Below, in pieces: positions 29,303-39,949 of a stretch of 64,000 nt of DNA. A program made the position numbers and the translations under genes. The stretch is from Symbiodinium natans (Eukaryota > Sar > Dinophyceae > Suessiales > Symbiodiniaceae). The notes under the pieces were generated by a model that saw nothing but the letters and a program-made list of their open reading frames with translations, ran no database searches and was not told the origin of the DNA. The DNA is taken from positions 577,818-641,817 of the forward strand of contig CAJNDS010000402.1 of NCBI GenBank assembly GCA_905221605.1, in the 5' to 3' direction. How positions within the stretch are numbered: position 1 is the stretch's first letter; each line of letters begins with the position of its first letter.

Positions 29303-29638
29303 ATGTTGGAAGAACACGACTCGCTGTGGCTCAGGTGGCATGCCTTCATTCTGCAAGCTCCTGAGGGCAGCACGACTTTAATGTTGAAACACCAGTGGGA
29401 AGTCGAGCTTGCGAGGTCCGAACAGCCTCTCCAAACCAAGGCTGTCAGACTCGCAGTGAACTCGGAAACATCACATGTGCCGACCGGCGTTAGAATGCTG
29501 ATGTCAACCCAGGGTGTGATGTTCGACATCGTGGGCTGCATCGCGAAGCGCTTATTGCATGGCAGCGAAAGACCAGAATTCCTTTTTCCATTTGTCAGCG
29601 CAGGGATATGTTTTTGTGCGCATGAGAGGCCGCCGTAA
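29303..29638 (+). CDS. 111-residue ORF of unknown function
   Basis: ATG at 29303 opens 111 codons to TAA. The N-terminal half is acidic/helical (MLEEHDSLWLRWHAFILQAP, QWEVELARSEQPLQTK) and the rest is hydrophobic (VMFDIVGCIAKRLL). The antisense frame is open too. No domain is recognised; it may be one exon or several read through. Confidence 0.35.
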   Translation: MLEEHDSLWLRWHAFILQAPEGSTTLMLKHQWEVELARSEQPLQTKAVRLAVNSETSHVPTGVRMLMSTQGVMFDIVGCIAKRLLHGSERPEFLFPFVSAGICFCAHERPP

Positions 29639-29639
29639 T

Positions 29640-31031
29640 CCGGGCATCGATCGTGTCTGGGCCCTCGCGCTCGATTCCGACCAAGCAAGTCATCCGCAGC
29701 ATCATGCAGCGATTATCACCGATTCCATGTGTTCGGCTGGTCTTCATGTTTTGTCGCATGAGGCCGTTGGCGTTGTTTTACCATCCGCGGTCTGAGGATT
29801 GCTTCAGCTCAATCATGCAGGGTAGTAGTCGTCAGAGAACACACGATCAATCCAAACGTTCTGCGCAGGATGGCTTGCCTGTCAGCGAAACGTCGAGCTT
29901 CGGCCAGGTTTGCTCCAGACTTTCCACTACACAGTTTAAGCATCATTTTTCACCTGCACTTGCGTGACTCTGCTATCACATTACATCCTTTAGTTTCTTG
30001 CCATTTATCGCATCTGGGCAATGTCTGAATGAAGGTGGTCTTTGTTGTGCCGGCTCCTGAGTGTGTTGAAACCAGTCCATGAACTCGTTAGGAACGTTTG
30101 TGCAGCAACTCGCGTTGGGAGTTACCCGCGCTCGACCTAACATTTTTTGCTAGTTTTCTATTGTTTTCTGGCATTTAGACGGCAAGTCTGCAAAGACACA
30201 AATATTTTTTTTAACTTGAACGATGGTGTTAAGAAGTGCCTCATGACGGAGGGGGCGAGGGCAATACAGGAGGCGGCGGTGCTCGCTCGCTCACTCATCG
30301 CAATCTCGCTCACTCACGCGCTCGCTCACTCACTCACTCACTCACTCACTCACTCACTCGCTCACTGATTGGGTTCGGGCATGGGTGGGCTGGAAGGCAG
30401 CAAACCGTGCAGTTTTTCGCAGTTGCCAGACCGCAGTGCAGGTACGAAGCTTGTTGCTTGTAGCACCACGCCATGCAGCAAATCATGTTGCACATCATTC
30501 GCGGATTTTTTTTTTTCAGTGGGCGGTTTGTTGGGATAGTGGTTCCCAGCCAAGGCTTGCTAGTTTGGCGCCTTTTTCCATCTTGTACCTCGTGTCCTTC
30601 CTCATGCTCGTGGTGTTGCACCTAGATGCCTGCAGGGTTCGTGCATCTCCAGTTTGTCAATGCAAGTCGCTGTGCGTCCTCGTGTGCACCACCAACAGCA
30701 TGTAGGTCGACCATCACTCTCGCCAATTTGCACTGCCTCTGCCCGAGTTGAGGAGGCACATGGAGGCACCTACTTGTAGTGCTGACAGCCTGAAGCTGAC
30801 ATGGGCGCATTCCACACCATGACCACTAAGGGTGGTTCCGCCGAGCCCTTAATTGCTGCAAGCATATGTGAGCTCATGTGGCAGTGTCCGCGGCAGATCA
30901 AGTTTTGCGTTGTTCAACTGTAATACGGTACACAGCTGTCAGCCCTATGGGTCCACAAAGCGAAATGTGATCAGGCCAATTGCCGTTAGTTGTTTCAATG
31001 CCGGGGCCTTAATTGCGTGGCCGTAAAGTTG
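29640..31031. other. Stretch without a firm gene; contains a TCAC microsatellite
   Basis: Only short overlapping open frames are seen. Bases 30310-30366 are a (CACT)n/(TCAC)n run of about 14 units with GC variants at each end (CGCTCACTCGCTCAC). A T10 tract lies at 30507-30516. I see no RNA gene or recognisable protein. Confidence 0.5.
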
Positions 31032-31373
31032 ATGACAGGCCCCCAGACAGACGTGATGCATTCCCGCATGTTTTTCAGAGAGGCAGTGCGTCCTGCCATC
31101 TCAACTTGGGACCCATGTGAGAAAAGGGATGTCGAAGCAAGTTGGCCAGAGGCGGTCATGGCCATCCGAGTATGGATGGGTTGGCGTTCGTTGCAGGCCT
31201 GCCTGCTGTTCTTCGTGCCGAGTTTAGAGTGTCCAGCAGTGACTACCCATGTACAGCGGCGCCGGGGCCCACCTCCATCTAAGATTGGCGATGTTTGTTT
31301 GACTACAGCACCCCACGATCTGAAGCCCATCGCACTGTTTCATAATCATGCTTCAGGACACCATCCAAGATAA
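31032..31373 (+). CDS. 113-residue ORF of unknown function
   Basis: ATG at 31032 opens 113 codons to TAA. The sequence has a Trp-rich middle (STWDPCEKRDVEASWPEAVM, VWMGWRSLQACLLFFV) and a His-rich end (FHNHASGHHPR). One hydrophobic segment (SLQACLLFFVPSLECP) is too short to call a membrane helix with confidence. No family is recognised. Confidence 0.3.
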   Translation: MTGPQTDVMHSRMFFREAVRPAISTWDPCEKRDVEASWPEAVMAIRVWMGWRSLQACLLFFVPSLECPAVTTHVQRRRGPPPSKIGDVCLTTAPHDLKPIALFHNHASGHHPR

Positions 31374-33263
31374 AGATAGAATGCTTCTTGGATGATTTGT
31401 TCCTTGGCAGTCAATGGTCAATAATTCTTGGTTATGGCCGGTTATTTGTTAAATCACCCGTTTCGCTGACATCTAAATTGCATCCATATGCTCTGGTTCG
31501 CATATAATACAAGTAATATGCTCTTCACACCTTGGAGGTTAATATTAATAGCGCACGAATAAAGATCATAAGTGCGCGAATACAATTAAGAAGGATGTAA
31601 ATGAACTAAATTCACTTCGTTCAATAACCTCATGCATTTCGTGCACTTATTTCGTTTACAAATGCATTCAGTTGATCCTCTTCGTATTTCGTTCATGCAT
31701 TCACTAATTTCATAGTTGAAACAAAATGCAGTTGGACACTCTGTAGTTTCGCCAGAGTGTGCCCAAGCACTGTTACTGCCGCCCATGCTTTTGCTGCCAG
31801 GGCCGGGCGACGGACCTTGTAGAGTCGGCTGCCTCAGAGGTTTTCCAGTCGTATACCGCCCAAGTATCCCCCTCATCCCCCATCCTGTCCCCTCACCTCG
31901 TATCCCCGCAACCTCTCTCGTGTTTCCCTCCTGTCCGTCACGTCCCTTTGCCAGTGTCTCTAGTGTCCCCCGTCCTATCAAATCCTGACCTCGCCGTGTA
32001 TCCCATACAGCCCCATGGTTCTTATCCTTGCCGAAACAACAGCACACGAAAAAACACAGCCTTAGACAACAGCAAACACAACCTCAGACAACAAAAAGCA
32101 AGCCATCACAACAACAAAACAACCTTCGACAACAAACAGACAACCCTCGAGAACACAACCCTAGGCAAGAGAGTGCAGCCCAGGACGACAACAAGCAACA
32201 TCAAGCAATCCTAGATGGACAACAGAGAACAGCCCTAGGGCAACAAACGCGGGACCCTAGACAACGAAAAGCAACACCGGGACAACGAACAAAAACCCAG
32301 ACAACAACAAATAAGGGACGACAAAAAGCCGACCCTAGACAACGCACAACAATCCGAGACAAGAACAAGCCCTAGACAACACACAGCGAACACCAACCCC
32401 CTAAACCCTAAACCAGTGAAGGACAATTCCAGGAACGTGGCTAGATCCAAATGTAAGCATGTGGCTAGAAAAAGTTGTAGGGTTAAGCTTTTGTTTTGTT
32501 ACGTGGTTCAGATCATATGCCCCACAGAAGCAGCAGAGGACGCCAAAGCACAGCTGTTGAATCCATACACTCGCTCGAACGGTGTTTTCCATTTGTGAAT
32601 GTTCCAGGCGTTTTGTTTGCTCTGCAGAACGCCTTCGCGGAACACTTGCAACTTCTCAGGTTCAACCGCCAAGGCGCAAACCGCGAGCTGATTGGCCTCG
32701 CCTTGATGACCGGGCTCTGCCTCGCATTCGGAAGTTTTCACACACGTAGCTTGCCCTTCCACGCAGTCTTAGCATTGGCGTAGATTCTGGGTTGTTAGAA
32801 GCTCACGTGTTTCATTGAGAGGTTTGACAAGCGCTTGCATGTTTCAACCCTGTCGGTATTCACATCAATGGATTCAGTGGCTTGGGTTCCTAAAAGGCTT
32901 CCGAATACTTCGGATTGTTCTGGTCAATTGCCTCGCCCGCACATCCTGCGCGCCTGTGGCTCAAAGCCAAATGTGCTTTTTGGGGTTCCGCCTTGCGGGA
33001 CGGCCTGAAGGTGGGCCATGTGGCGTTTGTGCACATAAAACGTAGTTGCCGCACATGATTTCCGCGAGTTCTGATTTTGAAAGGCTCGATGCCCAGGGCC
33101 TGCCGCAGCCGCTGCAGCTTAAGGCCATTTGGGGCTTGATCATATTCTGCCGAATTCTGCCAGTTCGGCTTCCGTTCGATCCTTCATCACTGAAGATCTC
33201 ATGAAAGTCTGGGGTTCGTGCGCCGAACCCAGGCTCAGCTGCCTCAGCGACTAAACCCCGACG
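31374..33263. other. AT-rich spacer and degenerate CAACA-rich repeat
   Basis: 31380-31730 is AT-rich with no gene. 31840-31990 is a pyrimidine-rich tract with recurring CATCCCC, GTCCCC and GTATCCC words. 32036-32400 is a degenerate array built on ACAACA and CCCTAGACAACG words, ending in a CCCTAAACCCTAAAC telomere-like block at 32400. Frames open through the array are compositional. 32450-33260 holds only short frames. Confidence 0.6.
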
Positions 33264-33476
33264 ATGGGTGCTGGCGCCGGCGCCCCCAAAAAGAAGCAAT
33301 ATGCGACGCCGGGTGCTCAGCGCAGCCTGATGTTTTGCCCCACCGACTCAGGGAAGCACGCATTCCACTTCGGCCAAGCCCCATTCAAGTGTCGTTGGAT
33401 GTTGCCGGCCCCCCCCCCGAGAAGCGCAGCTTGTAGTTGTAGCACTCCCCCAGCAGGCATGTCAATGTGCTGTTGA
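33264..33476 (+). CDS. 70-residue ORF, Cys/Pro-rich C-terminus
   Basis: ATG at 33264, in a CGACGATGG context, opens 70 codons to TGA. The N-terminus is Gly/Ala then Lys-rich (MGAGAGAPKKKQYATPGAQR). The middle reads FCPTDSGKHAFHFGQAPFKC. The end is rich in Pro, Ser and Cys. The fixed Cys and His could bind metal, but no family spacing fits. It may be a first exon. Confidence 0.35.
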   Translation: MGAGAGAPKKKQYATPGAQRSLMFCPTDSGKHAFHFGQAPFKCRWMLPAPPPRSAACSCSTPPAGMSMCC

Positions 33477-34908
33477 GGCAGGATGTTGTGGACGAGACTC
33501 CTGGCTTCGCCCTGCTCTCAGAAATGGGACGAACGCTGAGGTCTGCTAGATGCAGCCAGCTTTGAGCACGATTCCTGCACAGCCGCAAGTTCGCGATACG
33601 TCAAGCAGGCACAGAGGATGCAATCCTTGACTTTGCAGATGCTAAGGACCACAACGCTTGGCGCACTCCCAAGATCAGGGGGTCGCAGCCTTGGCTTTGC
33701 ATGAGTTCGCTCTTGGATGCGTCGAAGATAGGCAATCTGTTCTTCCAGTCTCCGCAAGTTGGGTTTGGGATTGTGGTGCTGCGCTGCGATAACTGGCACG
33801 TGCGTTGCATTGTCCTGCCTTGCGATTTTGCCTGGCTGCCTGGAGTGCCCACCACGACCATCCCCAGAGAATCTCGCGGAGTGCATGGAGTGCCTAATCC
33901 AAGATGATCCCTACAGTGCCGATCCAATCGCTGTGCTTTACGGTGGGGAGTTCAGTTCGAAGTACTAGTAAAAACGCTGCGCGTCGACTGCCTCGGCCCG
34001 GCTTGAAGATCTGGAAAACCCTTTGAAGATTTTTGTACAGGGACATTTCTGGCTGAGCTTTTCGGCTCTCCCGGTTAAGTTAAACTATGGAAGGTTCCTA
34101 GGACCATCGGCTAAATCTGTGGCTCACGTGTTCGGTGCTGATTTTGTCACAGGCCCATGGTCCACAGTATGGCCTGGGGGCAGTGGAGTGGAGAGCACTG
34201 GAGTGACTGAGGAGCCACCCAAGTAGGCACCTTTGTAGACAACCCCGCGGCAAGGCAGGTGCAGCCTCTTTCCGAACGCCGAGATGTCACGGCATCCTGG
34301 TCGCCACGACAGGCCTTGCCACTGCAGGGTGGTTCTTTCGATATTCGGCTTTTTTTGCCCACCGCTGGCTGCATTGAAAAGTGACGGTCCATGGAGCGAA
34401 GCTATTTTACTGTAGATGCCCTAATCAAGAGGAAGCATCTCGACGGACGGGATTGGTTGGACTGCAGTGCTCACAGTCAGATGTTGTTCCGGGAATTTGA
34501 AAGCCACAGAGGTCGGAAGCAAAAACATGAAACTGCAATAGATCACCCAACCACTGTGGCAATAGAGCACGGGTTGGTGATGCCGGTGCGGCAGTTGCCG
34601 CAAGCTGCAGGAAAACCATGCATGAATGTCTGATTCGGGGCGGTGTCTCAGCCTGTATTTCACTGGCAGGGTGGCAAGTCGGCCGCCGATGCTGCGCGAG
34701 CCCAGGAAGTCAAGGAGATGAAGCCGGGCACCCCAAACCATCCATGTCAGAGTCAGTGCATTGCGGCTGCATCGCTCAGGGTCACACTTTCAGCATGTTT
34801 CAGTGGTTTCACATTCGATGGCTGGTTTCGGTTCTGCGCTCTCGCCCGAAGTTATGAAATCAGCATGTGCTTTTGGCTTCCGGGTGAAATTAAAGTGTTC
34901 TTCGCCGC

Positions 34909-35082
34909 AACTCTGGCTCAAGCACGATGGTCCCCAAAGCACGGAAGCATCACTGCCGCCTGCATGTAGGACGCAGCTGCTGCGCTAGCAATCAGACTTG
35001 TTTGCGAGTGTGGGGGTTGGAGACCTTGTCCATTCGTCCTAGTAGCTGCCTACCGTCAGGACGCGGCATCGGGAGCCGATGA
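34909..35082 (+). CDS. 51-residue ORF preceded by a short spliced-leader-like string
   Basis: ATG at 34927 opens 51 codons to TGA at 35080; the product is basic and Cys-rich (MVPKARKHHCRLHVGRSCCA). Five bases upstream lies TGGCTCAAG, an exact match to the last nine bases of the dinoflagellate spliced leader, but the bases before it do not match. The frame is short, so both the gene and the relic are uncertain. Confidence 0.25.
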   Translation, partial: NSGSSTMVPKARKHHCRLHVGRSCCASNQTCLRVWGLETLSIRPSSCLPSGRGIGSR

Positions 35083-35400
35083 CCACGCAGGATCCGAGGT
35101 GTCAGCGGAACCACCAGCGATGAATGTGCTTAACTATTATACTGCCATGGAAGTTAAACAATCCGCACCTATGTTTTTGTGTATTTCTGCACTGAACCAT
35201 TGATTCATTGACATAATCCAGTAGGTGTTAGAGTCCATCATGGCAGTGAGTCATCCCTTCCACTGTTGCTGAATGCTTGATTTGCCCGCAGCGCTAAAGG
35301 CACATTGTTTCATCGACTAACTTCAACTTTCAACCGTCGGCTCTTGAAAAGTACATTGGGGACGACAACTTTTATCGAATGCTGATTCCGTGCTGGGAAG

Positions 35401-35503
35401 GCTGAACAGCCTCGAGGACGATGAATCCGTCGGCAGCTATGTGGAGGCAGTGCTGCCAGGGACACCCTCCAATTCCTACACCTTCCAATTCCTTTCAAAG
35501 CTC
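35401..35503 (+). CDS. Candidate acidic exon
   Basis: After GTGCTGGGAAG, one frame reads LNSLEDDESVGSYVEAVLPG and continues TPSNSYTFQFLSK to about 35503. The same frame stays open to 35797. The composition suggests coding, but no clean donor or homology fixes it. Confidence 0.25.
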
Positions 35504-35509
35504 CGAAGT

Positions 35510-38500
35510 GTGAATCTCCATGCCCAAGCCCAATGCGATGGCCAGACCGAATCCAGTGGGAGCTCCTCCCGAGATGACAGGAGGGGGCTGCAGCGAACAG
35601 TGTTTGGGTTGAGAGTTTTGAGATTTGTGTGCGGCGCCTTTGTCCATGTCGGCATGTTGCAGAGGAAGGCACGCGAGCTTCCGTTGCACAGCCACCCCCT
35701 TAGTATCCTCGGCACAGGTTTCATGGCAGTGCGCATTTTTGCATTCTGTCTGCATGTTCGCGTATGCTGTCATGCACCCCGAATCGCAAGATGCTAAGGC
35801 TCAGAACAGGAGAACTTCACCGAACCTTGCCTCTCAAGAGAACAACTGAGAAAGACATATTGTCTCTCTCTCTCTCTCTCTTTTGCGATGCGCCTTTTTG
35901 CTTTCACATCAACCCCAAAATGGTTGAACGTCGGCGTGGACCCAGAAGTGGTGACAATCGCGCGCAGGGTTTAGCTCTGTGGCACTGCTGCAAACTGAGG
36001 ATGGCTTCTGGTTCTGCAGCCTGGTAGCCTTTGTTTGCTTGCTGAACCTCTTCGCGTTGGGTGTGGAGGTTGACAGCCGCCCCTCGCCACAGTTTGAAGC
36101 TACAGTGGGCGCAGATCGTTGACTGCAGGGTGGTTGTGTGGTGAAGATGTGCTCAGTGGACTACGGTTTCAGAAAAGTGCAGCCCACATGTAGCAGTCAT
36201 CACCCATTGTCCACCACCACAACCCCTTACAATGTTGATAGTCGCTTCGACACGGTCATGGGAAGTGTCCTCCCACATACCCTAGTGGAATGAGCATGCA
36301 GCGGCAGTGTCGCAGCTCTTTTCATTGCAGTGGTCATTGGTCGCTTTGATCATGCTACCTGTCTAACTGTTTTGCGTTTCAATATGTCTTGTTGGCTGGG
36401 CACTTGGTGCTGCCCTGCTTGGCAAATCAACAGACATGGGTACACTCCCTGAAGTTCAGACTTGGGTTCAACATGTCCTCGCAGCACTATTTCAGCCAAG
36501 TCGTACAGACACAGTCTCGGAATGCCTGTAGAACGGGTTTTTGTCTTTCGCGTAGCCAAGAATGAATCGTCCGTTGAAGGCAGTCTGCCTTGGAATGGTC
36601 AAAACTCAGGTGCTCACTTTCGCACACACTTGTTCAGTCGCATAGTTTTGGTTCAAGATGCATGTTCAGGCTGTCAGTCAAGAAGTTGCGGCGATGAGAA
36701 TCAATATTTTGAGCCCCGGCTGCACGCTTTGAATGGCTATAGAGGACCACGTAAGTACATGGTCGCTGGTTCCTTGATGAAGAGTGGTCGCAGCACCTGC
36801 TGTTATCAGATGGCCAGCCATGCTGCATTCCTGCGAAACCCCACTTGCAAGGATCTCATCAACACCGTGTTCACTGCTACTTGTCGCTGTCTGGACACCT
36901 GAATACAACTGTGGCTTTCGGGCAGCGAGGGTTGAGAAGCAATCAAGCCAGGGTGGGGTGGGTCTGACAGTGGCAGCAATCCTTCTTGCACAAGAGATGC
37001 TGGGTCGCGATGGAATGTTTCTCCAGGGGTACTCGTGGCCATCCAGATTTCGGGGGTTTAGAGGTTTATGTTTTGGAACATTCGGATATAGCCGCAGAAT
37101 CCACATCTCTTTGTATATTTTTTCTGCCAGGTCCTCTTTGTGCTGGACGTGGGAATTCGAATTCTTGCGACAGGGCCGCGAATCTTCTTCTTCGGGCAGC
37201 CGTCGCGGGACAGTGGTTTCAGAGTGCCAGGATCACATCAGGATTCTCGAGGGAGCTTAGGCACGGGGCCTTGTCATCCTAGATGTATGAGAAGCGTTTT
37301 GGCTTCCGTCCACGTGTGTTTTGAATCCGCTTGCGCATTGGTTGCCGGCGGCACGTGCACACGAAACACCGGAAGAAGCGGATTGTAGACATGTCTGCAG
37401 TGTCTTGCTGGCCTCTGCAATCACCAGGACTTCTTCAAGTGGGGCTCCCAGTCACCGCTCGGAAAAGACTGTGCAGACTTGGAAGACCCTGTTGCCGAAA
37501 TGCAGCCGTGGCTTGCAGAGTCTCGACAAACTTCTTGTACCTTCAAGCACAAGTTTTTTTTTTCAAGAAGTCTCAGTGTCTCTTAAGACAGAACCATCAG
37601 GTTAGAGCTTGTCAACTGTGCGGACGCGCTACTTGCCACTTGCTCACAACACAGGCGTTTCTGCAAGGCGTGGGTTTTATTATCGCTTGAAGTCCCAAGT
37701 GCTACATCGGTGACAAGTCCGTTTGCAAAGTTTGCACACTTCTCAGAATCGATGGTTCCGCCCACAACTCACTGTGCCAGAGACTGGAGATCAGGTGTTG
37801 CTGCGCGTCATCGATGTGTGGATGCTCCACCCTTTCGGCGTTGTTTCGAACCTGAAGTTTGCAAGTGCCTTCAGGCACTCGCCGCGGATTCCTTTGTCAG
37901 CAAACCAAGCGTTCAATCCACAAGTCCCACAAGTAGCTCAACTCAGAATGCAACTGCCGGAGCTCGCTTACCCTCAGCCTCCAACTTGCGCAGGATCTTT
38001 CATGTGTTTCGTGCCGTCAAGCCTGATCCTCAGTCTTGTAGCTTCTTGTACGGTCCACGCCTGCAGCGCAAGTAATGCAACAGTAATTCGCGAGACGAGA
38101 TTGGAAGCAAGAAACATGACAAGAGTCCGAGAGGCAGGTGCAGCTCAATGCCTCGTTTCGGGAGCTCTGGCTGGTCATCTCCGCGCTTGGGGAAACCATG
38201 TGGAGCCCTGCCCACGAATGTTCTAGAGGCTTTCCAGGCAAGTTGCAGGAGCAGCAGCTTTCAGAACGACGTGGTCTGTAGATGTTTGTAGAGGCGGCCA
38301 TCTGGCTGCAGTGACGTATTGCGTAGTGGAGCCTTCGCGGTCTGCAACCAACTTCCCAATGAGCTTGGGCTTTCGTACGTGTGCGTGTGTTGGTGCGGTC
38401 ACGCGTGTCACAAAGACTTAACAGCTTCAGACCCAACGCCTGATGCTTCGCAAAGTTATAAGGACGCTTTTTTGGGTCGGCGTCATGATCATTGGCGTGA

Positions 38501-39456
38501 TCTGGGTCAGCGGCATCTTGCCTCTTGGTTGGACAATATAAGCTCACGGAGGACCTCGCCGGAAGGATGACGGCATTGGTTTGATGGTTGCCATAGCAGG
38601 TCATTGCTCCAGTCACATGTGTCGGATGCTGAGGGTCACGATGGCGGTGATGGACCAGAAGCCAGAGGCCCATGGGCAATGCATCCGCGGCGATTTTCGC
38701 ATTCCCGGTTTTTTCGAGGGGCCCCAAAAGGGGACACCGTTAGCTACACGACTTTCCTAAACACTCTTATAAGCCCGACCAAATCATGGGCAGATTGGAG
38801 GATGCAGTGATGATTTGAAGATTAATTATCAGAGTCCTTCAACAAGGACTCCACAGATCGAAGCCCTTGCGTGAGAGTGGAGCCTTTAGGCTTTGTGACA
38901 AATTTGACATTCCCAATAGATCAACTTACGCTGACCGAACGCGACCGAATTAAGAATCGACACTAGGCACTCGCCAAGAAGTGTCTTTACGGGTTCATTG
39001 AGGGAGAACAACAAGACGAAATGTGTTGGCAGCCCGAGGCTAAAGAGCGTCAACTACGAAAGCTGTTGCCATGCGGTGGGGGCAAGTTGAGAAGTTGAGA
39101 ATCCAACATGCCGTCGAGAAGTAGCACTGCGCCGCAACAAAAACCTCGGGTTCCAAAGCGGTCGTCTTGTCGGGCTCAGGCCATAAGGGCTTCATGGAGA
39201 GTTTAGGCAAGTGTGTAGGACGAGTGTTTGGGGTTTTGCGGTGTTGCCAGAGGCTCAGGCGCGGTGATCGGCTGATCAGCAGACCGGTGCACCGCGACTT
39301 GTGAGCTGCACACCTTGCACACAGTCCACTGATGAGTTGCGAATATCCCGCAGTTCCGCGGACTTCCTGGTGAACCACGTTGATTGAGCAGTTCAATCCC
39401 ATAAAGAAAATCCCATCGGCCAGTTACATCGTGACTGCTGTGAGGAGTGAACGAAT
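35510..39456. other. Long stretch without a firmly supported gene
   Basis: Open frames of 60-240 codons occur on both strands (for example plus 36462-36902, plus 37723-38226, minus 38017-38727), but they overlap, lack shared splice phases and show no motif. A (TC)10 tract lies at 35862-35881. Isolated short exons are possible, given the gene style of this genome. Confidence 0.4.
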
Positions 39457-39949
39457 ATGGCTAACCTGCAAGCAAACATTATCGACATCCAGTCGCGCCA
39501 CCTGAGCCCTGCCCAAAAAGTGGACACACAGCCACCAATGCAATCCCTGCCTAGTGTTTCGCCCTGTGCTGAAAGCGGGTGGACGTTCGACATGAAAGTC
39601 TTTGGCGAGGCTACTCCGCGAACACAACTCTCCAGAATCAGGCATTGCCTCGCAAATGTTGGAGACGGAACCAGGTGAACACTGAAGAAGCGACTGCTGC
39701 CAGGGACTCTCTTTTCAGAACCTTCGGAAAGAGTTCAAAAGGTTTGTGGTTGACATATCATCCTACCGCTGTCTTGTGTTTTCAAAACCGCCCGGTGAAG
39801 GATTTCAACCTCGACAGGGCCGAGTGGAACTTCGAGGAGCAACCTGGCAGCCCTTGCTCTTGGAGTACTTGGGAAGTATGTTGAACATCATGCACAGTGT
39901 GGATCATTGGAACTACGCTGCTCCGAAGCATACGGCTTCAGCAGGCTAG
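39457..39949 (+). CDS. Two-exon gene, 141-residue unknown protein
   Basis: ATG at 39457 opens exon 1 (to 39674, 72 codons plus 2 bases; MANLQANIIDIQSRHLSP at the start) ending at a strong CAG then GTGAAC donor. Exon 2 (39742-39949) begins after GTTCAAAAG in the matching phase and runs 69 codons to TAG. The intron is 67 bases with a G at both exon borders. The product is soluble. Exon 2 has a well-formed mixed segment (FVVDISSYRCLVFSKPPGEG, then WQPLLLEYLGSMLNIMHSV). No family is recognised. With two long exons in phase, it is one of the better models here. Confidence 0.55.

Noticed and set aside
32028-32375. Gln/Thr/Arg-rich 115-codon frame
   Set aside because: Its composition comes from the CAACA/AGACAACG repeat array; the other frames are equally open there.
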